Under the pieces are notes generated by a model. That model had not been told where the DNA came from and searched no databases. It was given only the letters and a program-made list of their open reading frames with translations. Of a stretch of DNA of 64,000 bases, positions 19,616 through 33,418 are shown piece by piece. This DNA comes from an uncultured Pelagibacteraceae bacterium (GTDB lineage Bacteria > Pseudomonadota > Alphaproteobacteria > Pelagibacterales > Pelagibacteraceae), in contig CACKNV010000004.1 in NCBI GenBank assembly GCA_902601705.1, forward strand, positions 1 to 64,000, in the 5' to 3' direction. Positions within the stretch are counted from its first letter, which is position 1, and every line of letters begins with the position of its first letter. A program made the position numbers and the translations under genes.

Positions 19616-20490
19616 TGTCCGTTTTAGTAAACAAAAATACAAAAGTGATTTGTCAGGGATTTACGGGAAAGCATGGTACATTTCACTCAGAACAAGCTTT
19701 AAAGTATGGAACAAATTTAGTCGGAGGTGTTACTCCAAAAAAAGGAGGTCAAAAACATTTGAACCTACCAGTTTTTAATACCGTACAAGAGGCAAAAGAG
19801 AAAACTTCTGCTGATGCTACAATGATTTATGTGCCGCCAAAATTTGCTGGAGCAGCTATTATTGAAGCCATTGAGTCAGAAATTAAATTAATAGTTTGTA
19901 TTACAGAGGGTATACCTGTTTTAGACATGCTTAAGGTCAAACAGATTTTAAATAAAAGTAGATCAAGATTAATTGGACCAAATTGCCCTGGCATAATCAC
20001 CCCAAACGAATGTAAAATTGGTATTATGCCTGGTAGTATTCATAAAAAGGGAACTGTAGGAATAGTCTCAAGATCTGGTACGCTTACCTATGAAGCCGTT
20101 GCTCAAACTTCAGCGAATGGAATGGGACAGTCTACCTGTATAGGTATAGGCGGAGATCCAATCAATGGAACCAATTTTATTGATTGTTTGGAACTATTTT
20201 TAAAAGATGAAGAGACAAAATCAATTGTCATGATTGGAGAAATAGGAGGGTCTGCTGAAGAGGAAGCTGCAGATTTTTTAAAAAGAGAAAAAATAAAAAA
20301 ACCTATGGTTGGATTTATTGCTGGACTAACAGCTCCACCAGGTAGAAGAATGGGGCATGCTGGAGCAATTATCTCAGGGGGCAAGGGTGGAGCTGAAGGT
20401 AAAATAGAAACCATGAAATCTGCTGGAATTACTATTTCAAAATCACCTGCTGATATAGGTAAAACCCTTTATCAAAAACTAAGTGGTTGA
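19615..20490 (+). CDS. sucD: Succinyl-CoA synthetase alpha subunit (GTG start)
   Basis: The CoA-binding subunit, which carries the phospho-histidine intermediate. It shows [20 protein letters not shown] (CoA site), [10 protein letters not shown], and the active-site histidine in [22 protein letters not shown] near residue 246. The start is GTG at 19615, overlapping the sucC TAG by one base; this gives [14 protein letters not shown], the expected N terminus. The 291 residues are normal. Confidence 0.97.
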   Translation: MSVLVNKNTKVICQGFTGKHGTFHSEQALKYGTNLVGGVTPKKGGQKHLNLPVFNTVQEAKEKTSADATMIYVPPKFAGAAIIEAIESEIKLIVCITEGIPVLDMLKVKQILNKSRSRLIGPNCPGIITPNECKIGIMPGSIHKKGTVGIVSRSGTLTYEAVAQTSANGMGQSTCIGIGGDPINGTNFIDCLELFLKDEETKSIVMIGEIGGSAEEEAADFLKREKIKKPMVGFIAGLTAPPGRRMGHAGAIISGGKGGAEGKIETMKSAGITISKSPADIGKTLYQKLSG

Positions 20491-20522
20491 TTTTCAATAA
20501 TCTATGTTAGAATAAACTTTTA

Positions 20523-23417
20523 ATGTCTTCTTCAAATAACAACACTATATACAAGAAAACTTCCTTTTTAGCAGGAAATAATTCAGAATTTATTAACGAG
20601 TTTTATGCTGATTATTTATCAGATCCAAATTCTTTACCTGAAAGTTGGAGAAAATTTTTCGAGGGTCTAAGTGATGACGAAAAATTAGTATATGAAAATT
20701 TGAAGGGTCCTAGCTGGTCACCTGAAAAAAAAAATAAAAGGTCAAAAATATTATTTCAGGAAAAAAATAAAATTAAGAACACTGTAGAAAATGTAGATTC
20801 TACATCTATTAAACAGGCATCAAAAGACTCGGTAAGAGCAATTATGTTAATTAGGGCATATAGAATAAGAGGTCATTTAATTTCAAATTTAGATCCATTA
20901 TCAATACAAAAAAAAGAGGAACATTTAGAATTAAAACCAGAGAGTTATGGGTTCACAAAAAATGATTATGACAGAAAAATATTTTTAGATGGCGTTCTTG
21001 GTCTGCAATATGCAAATTTAACTCAAATTTTAAAGATTCTCAAAAAAACGTATTGTTCAAATATTGGCTATGAGTTTATGCATATGGGCGATCCAAGCGA
21101 AAAAGCATGGATAAGAGACAGAATCGAAGGCCCTAAGAAAGATATTACTTTCACAGAAAATGGAAAAAAGGCAATTTTGAACAAAATAATTCAAGCAGAA
21201 GGATTTGAAAAGTATTTACACGTAAAATTTGTAGGAACAAAAAGATTTGGTTTAGATGGTGGTGAGTCTTTAATCCCTGCTTTAGAACAAATTATAAAAA
21301 GAGGAGGAAATTTAGGAGCCAAAGAGATTAAGATAGGCATGCCTCATAGAGGGAGATTAAATGTTTTAGCTAATGTAATGGGTAAACCATTTCGAGCAAT
21401 TTTTAGTGAATTTTTTGGAAAAGCAGTAGGCTCAAGTAAAGATTTTGAGGGAGATGTTAAGTATCATCTAGGAGCATCCTCTAATAGAGAATTTGACGGA
21501 AATTCTGTGCACATTAGTTTAACAGATAATCCATCCCACTTAGAGGCTGTAAATCCAGTTGTTCTTGGTCAAGTGAGAGCAAAACAATTTTTTCATAAAG
21601 ATAAAAATAGAAAAAAAGTTATCCCAGTTTTGATGCATGGAGACGCAGCGTTTGCTGGACAGGGTATAGTTGCAGAATGTTTTGCGATGTCTGGTTTACC
21701 AGGACATAACATTGGTGGTACAATACATATAATAGTGAATAATCAAATTGGATTTACAACAGCACCTAGATTTGCAAGATCGTCACCTTATCCTTCAGAT
21801 GTCGCAAAAACCGCACAAGCTCCGATTTTTCATGTAAACGGAGACGATCCTGAGTCTGTTGTACATTGTGCTAAGATTGCTACTGAATACAGACAAAAAT
21901 TTAATAGAGATGTTGTTATAGATATGGTTTGCTATAGAAGGTTTGGTCATAACGAGGGAGATGAACCTTCTTTTACACAACCTATTATGTACAAAAAGAT
22001 TAGATCTCATCCGACTACCTTATCAATTTATGGCAAAAAACTTGAAGAAGAAGGTCTTTCCTCTGAAAAACATTTGGAGCAAGAGAAAATAAAATTTAAG
22101 AAATTTCTGGAGCAAGAATTTAATTCATCCAAAAACTATAAGTCTGAATTGAAATGGTTTGAAGGGGCGTGGTCTAGATTTAAACCAGGTCTTGGTAAAG
22201 ATAAGCGAGGAGTAAGCGGTGTAGAGAAGAAGAAATTAATTGATGTGGGTAAAAAAATTTCAAGCATTCCAGAGGGCTTTCACGTTCATAAGACTTTAAA
22301 AAAGATATTTCAGTTACGCATGAATGTTATTGAAAATGGTAAAAATATTGACTGGTCTACAGCGGAGAGTTTAGCTTTTGGTACTCTTCTTACTGAGGGT
22401 TTTTCGGTTCGATTATCAGGGCAAGACTCAGGAAGAGGCACTTTTAGTCAAAGGCATGCTGTTTTAAGAAATCAGGATAATCATCAGAGATATGTACCGT
22501 TAAATAATATATCAAACAAGCAAAAGAATTTTGAAATCATAGACAGCTTATTGTCTGAATTAGCAGTTTTAGGTTTTGAATTTGGATACTCTTTGTCTGA
22601 ACCAGAAACATTAGTTTTATGGGAAGCGCAATTTGGTGATTTTGCTAATGGAGCACAAATAATTATTGATCAATTTATTGCATCAGGTGAGTCTAAATGG
22701 GGAAGAGCAAGTGGCTTAGTAATGTTATTGCCTCATGGATATGAAGGGCAAGGACCAGAGCATTCGTCAGCTAGACTAGAGAGATTTTTACAATTATGTG
22801 CTGGAGAAAATTTACAAGTTGTTAATTGTACTACCCCATCTAATTATTTTCATGTGCTAAGAAGACAAATGCATAGAGAGTTTAGAAAACCTTTAATCAT
22901 TATGACACCGAAATCTTTATTAAGACACAAAAGATGTGTTTCTAATATTTCAGAATTTTCAAAAAAAAGCACGTTTCACAGAGTCTTGGAGGATGATGCG
23001 TATTCAGATGTAAGTAATTTACTTGAACTTAAGAAAAAAGATGACAAAATTAAAAAAGTAGTTATGTGCTCTGGTAAAATTTATTATGATTTACTGGAAG
23101 CCAGAGAAAAGTACCAAAATGATAAAATTACTTTTGTAAGGATTGAGCAACTTTATCCATTCCCTGTTAAAACTTTAGCAAATATTCTTAAAAGATACTC
23201 CAAGGCTAATTTTATTTGGTGTCAGGAAGAACCAAAAAATATGGGTGCTTGGAATACTGTTAGAAATTATATAGACAGGACTTTAGAAATAGTAAATTTT
23301 GGTGATAAATCTGTAAAATATGTTGGTAGAAATGCCTCTTCTACCACTGCGACTGGAAACCTTAACAAACATCTTGCACAACAAAAAGAAATATTAGAAA
23401 AGATACTTAAAGATTAA
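20523..23417 (+). CDS. sucA: 2-oxoglutarate dehydrogenase E1 component
   Basis: The thiamine-diphosphate-dependent decarboxylase of the 2-oxoglutarate dehydrogenase complex. The 964 residues cover the whole family. The N-terminal E2-binding segment (FINEFYADYLSDPNSLPESWRKFF) is followed by GMPHRGRLNVLANV, HGDAAFAGQGIVAE, VNNQIGFTT and, in the second half, WEAQFGDFANGAQIIIDQ and PHGYEGQGPEHSSARLERFLQL. sucB starts directly after the stop. Confidence 0.98.
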   Translation: MSSSNNNTIYKKTSFLAGNNSEFINEFYADYLSDPNSLPESWRKFFEGLSDDEKLVYENLKGPSWSPEKKNKRSKILFQEKNKIKNTVENVDSTSIKQASKDSVRAIMLIRAYRIRGHLISNLDPLSIQKKEEHLELKPESYGFTKNDYDRKIFLDGVLGLQYANLTQILKILKKTYCSNIGYEFMHMGDPSEKAWIRDRIEGPKKDITFTENGKKAILNKIIQAEGFEKYLHVKFVGTKRFGLDGGESLIPALEQIIKRGGNLGAKEIKIGMPHRGRLNVLANVMGKPFRAIFSEFFGKAVGSSKDFEGDVKYHLGASSNREFDGNSVHISLTDNPSHLEAVNPVVLGQVRAKQFFHKDKNRKKVIPVLMHGDAAFAGQGIVAECFAMSGLPGHNIGGTIHIIVNNQIGFTTAPRFARSSPYPSDVAKTAQAPIFHVNGDDPESVVHCAKIATEYRQKFNRDVVIDMVCYRRFGHNEGDEPSFTQPIMYKKIRSHPTTLSIYGKKLEEEGLSSEKHLEQEKIKFKKFLEQEFNSSKNYKSELKWFEGAWSRFKPGLGKDKRGVSGVEKKKLIDVGKKISSIPEGFHVHKTLKKIFQLRMNVIENGKNIDWSTAESLAFGTLLTEGFSVRLSGQDSGRGTFSQRHAVLRNQDNHQRYVPLNNISNKQKNFEIIDSLLSELAVLGFEFGYSLSEPETLVLWEAQFGDFANGAQIIIDQFIASGESKWGRASGLVMLLPHGYEGQGPEHSSARLERFLQLCAGENLQVVNCTTPSNYFHVLRRQMHREFRKPLIIMTPKSLLRHKRCVSNISEFSKKSTFHRVLEDDAYSDVSNLLELKKKDDKIKKVVMCSGKIYYDLLEAREKYQNDKITFVRIEQLYPFPVKTLANILKRYSKANFIWCQEEPKNMGAWNTVRNYIDRTLEIVNFGDKSVKYVGRNASSTTATGNLNKHLAQQKEILEKILKD

Positions 23418-24725
23418 ATGGCAGAAAAAATCACAGTACCAACTTTAGGGGAGTCAGTTACAGAGGCAACAGTCTCTAAATGGTTAAAGTCCCAAGGAGA
23501 AAAGGTCTCAGCTGACGAACCGCTCGTAGAATTAGAAACTGATAAAGTTAATGTTGAGGTGCCTTCACCGATTAGTGGAGTATTAGGTAGCATATCTGTA
23601 AAAGAGGGTGAAACAGTTAATGTAGGTTCTTTATTAGGTACTGTAGATAGCTCATCTACTAAAAAGGAAAAAAGTTCAAATGAAATAAGTAGTTACGATC
23701 CTCCGCCAAAAAATAAAGAACAAGAAAAACTTAAAATATTTGATGAAAATAAAGTGGAGAAGGTAAAAAAAATTAAATCCAAGAAAACTGAAGAGCCAAT
23801 ACTAAAATTAGAAGATGAAGAACCATTAATTTTGGAGGAGCCGCACTTTGAAAAATCAATACAAGAAAAAAAGCAAGTTTCACCTGCAGCCAGAAAAATG
23901 GCTAATGAGTCTAAAATTGACTTAAGTGAAATAGAAGGATCAGGAAAAAATGGCCTAATTTTGAAAGAAGATATTATGAGTTTAATGGGAGCCAAACCTG
24001 CTCCGTCAGAGAGGAAAATCCAGCACGGTCCTGAAGAGAGAGTCAAGATGACTAGGTTGAGACTTACAATTGCAAAAAGATTAAAAGAAGCGCAAGAAAA
24101 CGCAGCAATGTTAACAACTTTTAATGAAGTTGATATGAGCGAAGTAATGAAAATGAGAAGCCAATATAAAGAGGATTTTCAAAACAAATACGGAGTCAAG
24201 TTAGGATTTATGTCATTCTTCGTGAAAGCTTGCGTGATTGGTCTTAAAAATTACCCAGCGATAAACGCTGAAATTCAGGATGATGAAATTGTATATAAAA
24301 ATTATTACAATATAAGTATTGCTGTTGGAACCGATAGAGGGCTTGTTGTTCCAGTTTTGAGACAAACTGATGAAATGTCTTTTGCCGATATTGAGAAAAA
24401 TATTGTCAATCTTAGCCAAAAAGCTAGAGATGGTAAAATTACAATTGAGGATTTACAAGGTGGGACTTTTACTATTACTAATGGAGGTATTTACGGATCA
24501 ATGCTTTCAACTCCAATTTTAAATCCACCGCAATCTGCAGTTTTAGGTATGCACAATATTATTCAAAGACCAGTTGTAGTTGAAGGAAATGTTGAGGTGA
24601 GGCCAATCATGTATCTTGCTTTATCTTATGATCATAGAATTATTGATGGTAAAGAGGCTGTGTCCTTTTTAAAAATAGTAAAAGAATCTTTAGAACAACC
24701 TAGGAGACTTTTTTTAAATATTTAA
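23418..24725 (+). CDS. sucB: 2-oxoglutarate dehydrogenase E2 (dihydrolipoyl succinyltransferase)
   Basis: E2 core of the complex. Residues 1-75 form one lipoyl domain with the lipoylated lysine in [17 protein letters not shown] charged linker is followed by the E1/E3-binding domain ([33 protein letters not shown]). The catalytic domain ends with the active-site [16 protein letters not shown]. The 435 residues are normal for SucB. Start immediately abuts the sucA stop. Confidence 0.97.
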   Translation: MAEKITVPTLGESVTEATVSKWLKSQGEKVSADEPLVELETDKVNVEVPSPISGVLGSISVKEGETVNVGSLLGTVDSSSTKKEKSSNEISSYDPPPKNKEQEKLKIFDENKVEKVKKIKSKKTEEPILKLEDEEPLILEEPHFEKSIQEKKQVSPAARKMANESKIDLSEIEGSGKNGLILKEDIMSLMGAKPAPSERKIQHGPEERVKMTRLRLTIAKRLKEAQENAAMLTTFNEVDMSEVMKMRSQYKEDFQNKYGVKLGFMSFFVKACVIGLKNYPAINAEIQDDEIVYKNYYNISIAVGTDRGLVVPVLRQTDEMSFADIEKNIVNLSQKARDGKITIEDLQGGTFTITNGGIYGSMLSTPILNPPQSAVLGMHNIIQRPVVVEGNVEVRPIMYLALSYDHRIIDGKEAVSFLKIVKESLEQPRRLFLNI

Positions 24726-24727
24726 TA

Positions 24728-26134
24728 ATGGAAAATAATTTTGACTTGATAGTGATTGGTGGTGGGCCTGGAGGCTATGTATGTGCAATAAGAGCAGCCC
24801 AACTAGGTATGAAAACAGCATGCGTAGAGTCTAGAGGAGCCCTAGGCGGAACATGTCTTAATGTTGGGTGTATACCCTCAAAGAGCCTACTAAATTTGTC
24901 TGAAAATTTTCATAAAGCCAAAAAGGATTTTAATAATCAAGGAATAGAAGTTGAAGGTATAAAATTAAATATTGAAAAAATGATGTCCAATAAAAATAAG
25001 TCTATTCAAGTTCTTACAAAAGGTGTTGAGTTTTTGTTTAAAAAAAATAAAGTTGTATATTTTAAAGGTAAAGGAGTAATTTTTTCTAAAAATGATATTG
25101 TAGTTTATGAAAGTAATTCCAAGAGGACTAATTTAAAAACAAAAAATATCGTTATAGCTACAGGTTCAGAGGCAACATCTTTAGCCGGAATTAAAATTGA
25201 TGAAAAAAATATAGTTTCCTCTACAGGCGCTTTATCTTTTGATAAAGTACCAAAAAAATTAGCAGTTATTGGCGGTGGTTATATCGGTTTAGAAATGGGC
25301 TCTGTCTGGTCAAGGCTTGGATCAGAAGTGACAGTAATAGAGTATTTAGATTTTATTACTCCAGGAATGGATAGAGAGGTTTCTAATGAATTTCAAAAAA
25401 TTTTAACTAAGCAAGGTATAAAATTTAAAATGGGCTTTAAAGTAGAGTCAGTTAAGAATAAAGGTAATTTAGTCTCAATTAATTATACAAATGTAAAAAA
25501 TGCAAAAAAGGAAACAATTGAAGTGGATAAAGTATTAGTATCTGTTGGAAGAAAACCATATACCGAAGGATTAAATTTAACAAAAGTTGGTGTTCAGAAG
25601 GATGAGAAAGGTAGAATTCAAGTTAACAAAAAATTACAGACTACAGTTGATAACATCTATGCCATTGGAGATGTAATCAAAGGCCCTATGTTAGCTCATA
25701 AAGCTGAAGAGGAAGGTATTGCAGTCGCAGAGATATTGGCTGGTCAAGCTGGTCATGTTAATTATGATGTTATACCTGGAGTTATTTATACTTCTCCTGA
25801 AGTAGCAACAGTTGGAAAAACCGAGGAACAATTAAAAAAAGAAAATAAATCTTATAAAGTTGGAAAATTCCCTTTTCTTGCAAACTCGAGAGCGAAAGTT
25901 AACAATGAAACTGATGGTTTTGTTAAAATTCTTGCTGATAGCAGAACCGATAAAGTTTTAGGTGTACATATTATTGGACCCCATTGTGGAGACATGATAG
26001 CGGAAATGGCTTTGGCAATGGAATTTGGTGCTAGTTCAGAGGATATAGCTAGAACCTGTCATGCACATCCTACACATACTGAAGCCATTAAAGAAGCAGC
26101 ATTAGCTGTTGATAAAAGACCAATTCATTTTTAA
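24728..26134 (+). CDS. lpdA: Dihydrolipoamide dehydrogenase (E3)
   Basis: The FAD flavoprotein that reoxidises dihydrolipoyl groups of the 2-oxoacid dehydrogenases. It shows LIVIGGGPGGYVCAIRAAQLG, the redox-active disulfide in GGTCLNVGCIPSKSLL (about residues 42-47), the NAD-binding AVIGGGYIGLEMGSVW and the C-terminal HAHPTHTEAIKEAAL with the active-site His-Glu pair. It follows sucB by 2 nt, so this E3 copy belongs with the 2-oxoglutarate complex. Confidence 0.97.
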   Translation: MENNFDLIVIGGGPGGYVCAIRAAQLGMKTACVESRGALGGTCLNVGCIPSKSLLNLSENFHKAKKDFNNQGIEVEGIKLNIEKMMSNKNKSIQVLTKGVEFLFKKNKVVYFKGKGVIFSKNDIVVYESNSKRTNLKTKNIVIATGSEATSLAGIKIDEKNIVSSTGALSFDKVPKKLAVIGGGYIGLEMGSVWSRLGSEVTVIEYLDFITPGMDREVSNEFQKILTKQGIKFKMGFKVESVKNKGNLVSINYTNVKNAKKETIEVDKVLVSVGRKPYTEGLNLTKVGVQKDEKGRIQVNKKLQTTVDNIYAIGDVIKGPMLAHKAEEEGIAVAEILAGQAGHVNYDVIPGVIYTSPEVATVGKTEEQLKKENKSYKVGKFPFLANSRAKVNNETDGFVKILADSRTDKVLGVHIIGPHCGDMIAEMALAMEFGASSEDIARTCHAHPTHTEAIKEAALAVDKRPIHF

Positions 26135-26162
26135 ATAAATAAAATTCAACTACTATTAAAAT

Positions 26163-28112
26163 ATGAAAGCGCAAGTATTGCTTCCTAAAATATTTAATTT
26201 TTCATTTACATACAAAACAAAAAAAGAAAAATTAACTCCAGGCGAAATCGTCGAAGTTCCTTTTGGAAAAGAAAAGGTGATTGGTGTTGTGTGGCCAGGT
26301 GAAAGTTTTGCGCCAAAAGATATAAAGATTAAAAATATTCATAAAAAAATTGAGAAAATTTTTTTAAATAAAAATTTCATTAATTTTATAAAATGGTTTG
26401 CAATGTATAACGTAACACCCGTAGGGCTCGTTCTTAAAATGGTTATTGGAAGTAATAAAAATTTATTTATTAAAAATGATAAAAATTTTGATCTAAGAGT
26501 AATCAAAGCAAAAAAGTTCAACTTAAATCAAGAGCAAAATGATGCATTAAAATTTTTAAATTCAAAAAATAATAGATTTGATGTTTCTGTCCTTCAAGGA
26601 ACAACTGGTTCAGGTAAAACACTTGTATATTTTGAGAGAATAAAAAAAATTATTGCTGAAAATAAACAAGCTTTAGTTTTGCTTCCTGAAATTTTTTTAA
26701 CTAACGAATTTAAGACAAGGTTCTATGATTTCTTTGGTTTCGAACCTGCAATTTGGCATTCAAAAATAACACCAAAAAATAAAAGGATTATTTGGAATGG
26801 TATAATTAATAATAATATTAAATTAGTCGTCGGAGCAAGATCCTCTTTACTTTTACCTTTTAAAAAACTTGGAATTATAATTGTTGATGAAGAACATGAC
26901 ACTTCTTACAAGCAAGATGAAGGTGTAATATATCATGCAAGAGACATGGCAATAGCGAGAGCTTCTTTTGAAAAAATACCAATCCATTTAGTCAGCTCCA
27001 TACCATCACTAGAAACTTTTAATAATATTCAAAATAAAAAATTTAGACATTTTAAGATTAATAAGAGATATGCCGACTATCCTTTACCAAGAACAAAAAT
27101 TGTCAATTTAAATTTAAAAAAAATTAAAAATAGCTTTGTTTCTGATGAAAGCATTAAGATTGTTAAAAAATTTCTTGAGAAAGGGGAACAAGTTTTATTT
27201 TTTTTAAATAGAAGAGGTTATGCTCCATATTTAATTTGTAAAAATTGTGGATATAAACTGATCTGTAATAATTGCTCGATGTATTTAACATTCCACAAAA
27301 GTAAAAATAAAGCTGTCTGTCATCATTGTTCTTCTGAAAAAAAATTATCTAATAAATGTAAAGATGAAAAAAATTGTGATTTTATAATGTATGGGCCAGG
27401 TGTTGAAAAAATTTATGAGGAAGTAAGTAAATTATTTCCAACTAGCAAAATAGAAATTTTTTCAAGTGATTATATGAAAAAAAAAGATCATACGAATTCC
27501 TTGTTTAACAGAGTCAGAAATAATCAGGTGGATATTTTAGTTGGAACTCAGATGATTTCAAAAGGTTTTAACTTTCCTAAACTAAATTGCATAATTGTAA
27601 TTGATGCAGATTTTTCGGGAAGAGGTTACGACTTAAGAACTACTGAAAAAAATATTCAATTGTATAATCAATTAAGCGGAAGAGCTGGTAGATTTAGTTC
27701 CGAGTCTTTAATTGTTTACCAAACATTATCTCCAGAGAACATTACTTTAAATGAGTTGATAAAAAATAATCCTGATGAAATTTTAAAAAAAGAGCTTATT
27801 TTGAGAAAAGAAAATTCCCTACCTCCTTTTTGTAGACTTATCGCAATAATCATATCAGCCAATAATCAATCTTTAAGTATTGAAGGAGCTAGAGAAATTA
27901 AAACACGTCTTAGTAAGATTAATGGCTTAGAAATCATGGGCCCTGTAGATTCACCTTTTCTGAAGATAAAAAAAAAATTTAGATCAAGATTATTAATTAG
28001 GTTTAATGAGAAAAGCCTGAAGCAAAAAATGGTTTCCAATCTTCTAAATTCATTGAAAATTTCAAGCAAAATTAAACTTACGGTTGATGTCGATCCCGTA
28101 AATTTTGGTTAA
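26163..28112 (+). CDS. priA: Primosomal replication restart helicase PriA
   Basis: PriA restarts stalled replication forks. The 649-residue protein has an N-terminal DNA-binding domain, helicase motifs GTTGSGKT (about residue 147) and DEEHDTSYKQ, and a cysteine-rich zinc region CKNCGYKLICNNCSMYLTFHKSKNKAVCHHC (about residues 359-390). QMISKGFNFPKL and QLSGRAGR are the C-terminal helicase motifs. It is shorter than the Escherichia coli protein (about 730). It lies between lpdA and the F1 ATPase genes. Confidence 0.95.
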   Translation: MKAQVLLPKIFNFSFTYKTKKEKLTPGEIVEVPFGKEKVIGVVWPGESFAPKDIKIKNIHKKIEKIFLNKNFINFIKWFAMYNVTPVGLVLKMVIGSNKNLFIKNDKNFDLRVIKAKKFNLNQEQNDALKFLNSKNNRFDVSVLQGTTGSGKTLVYFERIKKIIAENKQALVLLPEIFLTNEFKTRFYDFFGFEPAIWHSKITPKNKRIIWNGIINNNIKLVVGARSSLLLPFKKLGIIIVDEEHDTSYKQDEGVIYHARDMAIARASFEKIPIHLVSSIPSLETFNNIQNKKFRHFKINKRYADYPLPRTKIVNLNLKKIKNSFVSDESIKIVKKFLEKGEQVLFFLNRRGYAPYLICKNCGYKLICNNCSMYLTFHKSKNKAVCHHCSSEKKLSNKCKDEKNCDFIMYGPGVEKIYEEVSKLFPTSKIEIFSSDYMKKKDHTNSLFNRVRNNQVDILVGTQMISKGFNFPKLNCIIVIDADFSGRGYDLRTTEKNIQLYNQLSGRAGRFSSESLIVYQTLSPENITLNELIKNNPDEILKKELILRKENSLPPFCRLIAIIISANNQSLSIEGAREIKTRLSKINGLEIMGPVDSPFLKIKKKFRSRLLIRFNEKSLKQKMVSNLLNSLKISSKIKLTVDVDPVNFG

Positions 28113-28190
28113 TCGATTATTTGGAAACTTGATCAAGGTAAACTCTTATGGTACGACACGCACATTACTTCATAATAATTTCAATAAAAA

Positions 28191-28748
28191 ATGAGCACAA
28201 ATAAATCTTTCTCAACAGAAACTTCTGAAAGATACTCTCGCGCACTTTTTGAAGTAGCGCAAGAAGCTAGTGAATTAGAGAAAATAGAAAATGATATCAA
28301 GAACTTTGCTTCTCTATTGATTAATAGTCTAGAGATAAAAAATTTTATACACAATCCAACTCAAAGTAAAGACAATCAAAATAACGTATTAAAATTATTA
28401 GCTGAAAAGCTAGACTTTTCAAAAAATTTAAAAAACTTTATGTTTTTATTAATTGAAAAAAGAAGAATATTTTTTGTTGAAAAAATTATTGATAGTTTTT
28501 TAAAATTATGTGCACAAAAAAGAGGAGAAGTTAAAGTGTCTTTAATATCTTCTAAAGAATTATCAGAAACCGAACTTGAGAATATAAGTAAAGAACTATC
28601 TTCTTCAACAAGCTCAACTATAAAATTTAACTACAAGGTTGATAAAGAACTTATTGGAGGATTAAAACTTCAACTTGGAAGCTTTATGATTGATGCCTCG
28701 ATTAAAAATAAATTAAATAGATACAAACAAAAAATGTTAGAAAGTTAA
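28191..28748 (+). CDS. atpH: F1F0 ATP synthase delta subunit
   Basis: The stator subunit that links F1 to the peripheral stalk. The 185 residues show the delta family pattern ([23 protein letters not shown] near the N terminus and [34 protein letters not shown] at the C terminus). A 78-nt spacer separates it from priA, and I see no convincing promoter pair there. It ends 1 nt before atpA. First gene of atpHAGDC. Confidence 0.95.
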   Translation: MSTNKSFSTETSERYSRALFEVAQEASELEKIENDIKNFASLLINSLEIKNFIHNPTQSKDNQNNVLKLLAEKLDFSKNLKNFMFLLIEKRRIFFVEKIIDSFLKLCAQKRGEVKVSLISSKELSETELENISKELSSSTSSTIKFNYKVDKELIGGLKLQLGSFMIDASIKNKLNRYKQKMLES

Positions 28749-28749
28749 T

Positions 28750-30271
28750 ATGTCTATAAACCCTTCAGAAATTACTAAATTACTTAAAGATCAAATTAAA
28801 AATTTTGGTGAAAAAGCAGAGATTTCAGAAATTGGAAAAGTTTTATCAGTTGGTGATGGAATTGCACGAGTTTACGGTTTGGATAGTGTTCAGGCTGGAG
28901 AAATGGTTGAGTTTGAAGATGGCTCAAAAGGTATGGCATTAAACTTAGAAAATGACAATGTTGGAGTTGTAATTTTTGGAGATGATAGAAAAATTAAAGA
29001 GGGCGATACAATTAAAAGAACCAATGCAATTGTTGATGTTCCAGTTGGAAAAGAATTATTAGGAAGAGTTGTTGATGGTTTAGGAAATCCAATAGATGGA
29101 AAAGGAGCTATCTCTTCTAAAGAAAGAAAAAGAGTTGAAGTTAAAGCCCCAGGTATAATTCCTAGGCAATCTGTTAGTGAACCAATGCAGACAGGTTTAA
29201 AATCTATCGACTCTCTTATACCTGTGGGCAGAGGCCAAAGGGAATTAATTATTGGAGACAGACAAACAGGTAAAACTGCAGTTGCAATTGATGCAATTAT
29301 TAACCAAAAAAAAATAAACGAGTCATCTGATGAGAAGAAAAAACTTTATTGTGTTTATGTGGCAATTGGACAAAAGCGTTCAACTGTAGCTCAAATAACA
29401 AAAACTTTAGAAGAAGCAGGCGCACTTAAATACACAACAATAGTTGCTGCAACAGCATCAGACTCTGCACCACTTCAGTTTTTAGCTCCTTACACTGGCT
29501 GCACAATAGGTGAATATTTTAGAGACAATGGAATGCATGCTTTAATAGTTTACGACGATTTGTCAAAACAAGCAGTAGCATACAGGCAAATGTCACTTTT
29601 ACTTAGAAGACCTCCAGGAAGAGAAGCTTACCCTGGTGATGTTTTCTATCTTCACAGTAGACTTTTAGAAAGATCTGCAAAATTAAGTGACGCTAAAGGA
29701 GGTGGATCATTAACTGCATTACCAATTATTGAGACACAAGCAGGTGACGTTTCTGCTTATATTCCTACAAATGTAATTTCTATCACTGATGGACAAATAT
29801 TTTTAGAAACTGAATTATTTAACCAAGGAATTAGACCTGCTGTAAACGTTGGTTTATCAGTATCGCGAGTAGGATCTGCAGCACAAACTAAAGCAATGAA
29901 AAAGGTAGCTGGCTCAATTAAATTAGAACTTGCTCAATATAGAGAGATGGCAGCTTTCGCTCAATTTGGGTCAGACTTAGACGCTTCTACTCAACAACTA
30001 TTAAATCGAGGAGCAAAATTAACAGAATTATTAAAACAAGACCAATATTCTCCAATGACTGTCGCAGAACAAGTAATTTCAGTTTTTGCTGGAGTAAAAG
30101 GATACTTGGATGACGTTGATTTAGGAAAAATTAAAGGATTTGAGAAAGATGTAATCGAAAAAATTAAAAATGATAAACCAAAGATTATTGAAGCTATTCA
30201 ATCATCAGGAAAATTAGATGAAGATACAGAAAATCAATTAAAACAAGTTATAGAGGAATATAAGAAAAAAA

Positions 30272-30279
<8 letters not shown>
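28750..30279 (+). CDS. atpA: F1F0 ATP synthase alpha subunit
   Basis: A regulatory nucleotide-binding subunit of F1. The 509 residues contain the P-loop [15 protein letters not shown] (about residues 170-183), the DELSD-like [42 protein letters not shown] and the conserved [13 protein letters not shown]. The end overlaps the atpG start by 8 nt. Confidence 0.98.
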
Positions 30280-32570
<2,291 letters not shown>

Positions 32571-32571
<1 letters not shown>

Positions 32572-32957
32572 TGTCAGATAAATTCACAGTTGAAATAATA
32601 AGTCCTGACCAAACAGTTTTGAAACAAGAGACTAAGGAAGTAATAATTCCTTCTTTTGAAGGTCAAATGGGAATTTTAAATAATCATATCCCTCTAATAA
32701 CATTTTTGAGACCTGGAATTATTACTATAAAAGCTGAAGGTGAAAAAAAATATTATGTAGAAGAGGGAACAGTTGAGTTTTCAAATAATAATTTATTGAT
32801 TTTAACTTCAACTGCAAGAGATCTAGCCAATTTTGATAAAAGTTCAATTAACGAACTTCTCCAAAAAGCTGAAGCAAACTTAAATACCGAGTCTACTGAT
32901 AAGGATAGATACATAGCATCATATAAAATAGAAACATTAAAAGAAATTAGCCAATAA
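32571..32957 (+). CDS. atpC: F1F0 ATP synthase epsilon subunit
   Basis: A small F1 subunit that couples the rotor and can inhibit ATP hydrolysis. The N-terminal beta domain has FTVEIISPDQTVLKQETKEVIIPSFEGQMGILNNHIPLITFLRPGII, typical of the family, and a C-terminal helical part follows. The 128 residues are normal. Its 3' end overlaps the convergent rppH by 11 nt. No F0 genes (atpB, E, F) follow, so they must lie elsewhere. Confidence 0.95.
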
Positions 32958-33417
32958 CAAGATTAATTTCTTTAAGAAGATTAAGATATAAATCTTTTTT
33001 AAAATTTACTATCACTTCAGGTAACAATTTAGGTTCAATCCATTTCCAGTCTATGAATTCGGCGTATTTAGTATTTAAATTTATCTCACTTTCTTCACCC
33101 AAAAATCTTGTAATAAACCATTTTTGTTTTTGCCCTCTGTATTTTCCTTTCCAAATTATACCAACTAAGTTTTTGGGTAATTCATATTGATAAATTTTCT
33201 CAATTTCTTTGATAATTTCAATGTTCTTAATACTCGTTTCCTCCATTAATTCTCTTTTCATTGCCGTGATATAATCTTCTCCTTCATCTACACCACCTTG
33301 AGGCATTTGCCATCTATCTCCAGGGTTATCTTTTCTTTTTCCTACAAAAATTTTATTTTGTTTATTTAAAACTATTATGCCAACTCCAGTTCTTAATGGG
33401 AGCTTTTGTTCTTTCAT
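32947..33417 (-). CDS. rppH: RNA pyrophosphohydrolase (Nudix family)
   Basis: RppH removes pyrophosphate from 5'-triphosphorylated RNA and starts RNase E-dependent decay. The Nudix box GGVDEGEDYITAMKRELMEETSIKNIEI matches GX5EX7REUXEEXGU. The N-terminal RTGVGIIVLNKQNKIFVGKR and the tryptophan-rich WQMPQGG and WKGKYRGQKQKWF are typical of the IalA/RppH group. Length 156, normal. Last gene of the rplU operon; 1 nt from ctpA; its end overlaps atpC. Confidence 0.94.
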   Translation of the reverse strand: MKEQKLPLRTGVGIIVLNKQNKIFVGKRKDNPGDRWQMPQGGVDEGEDYITAMKRELMEETSIKNIEIIKEIEKIYQYELPKNLVGIIWKGKYRGQKQKWFITRFLGEESEINLNTKYAEFIDWKWIEPKLLPEVIVNFKKDLYLNLLKEINLVIG

Positions 33418-33418
33418 C

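Noticed and set aside
28113-28190. Promoter for atpHAGDC
   Set aside because: The 78-nt gap has TTGATC with a poor -10 (TACGAC) at 17 nt, or TTGGAA with TCTTAT; neither is good enough to call.
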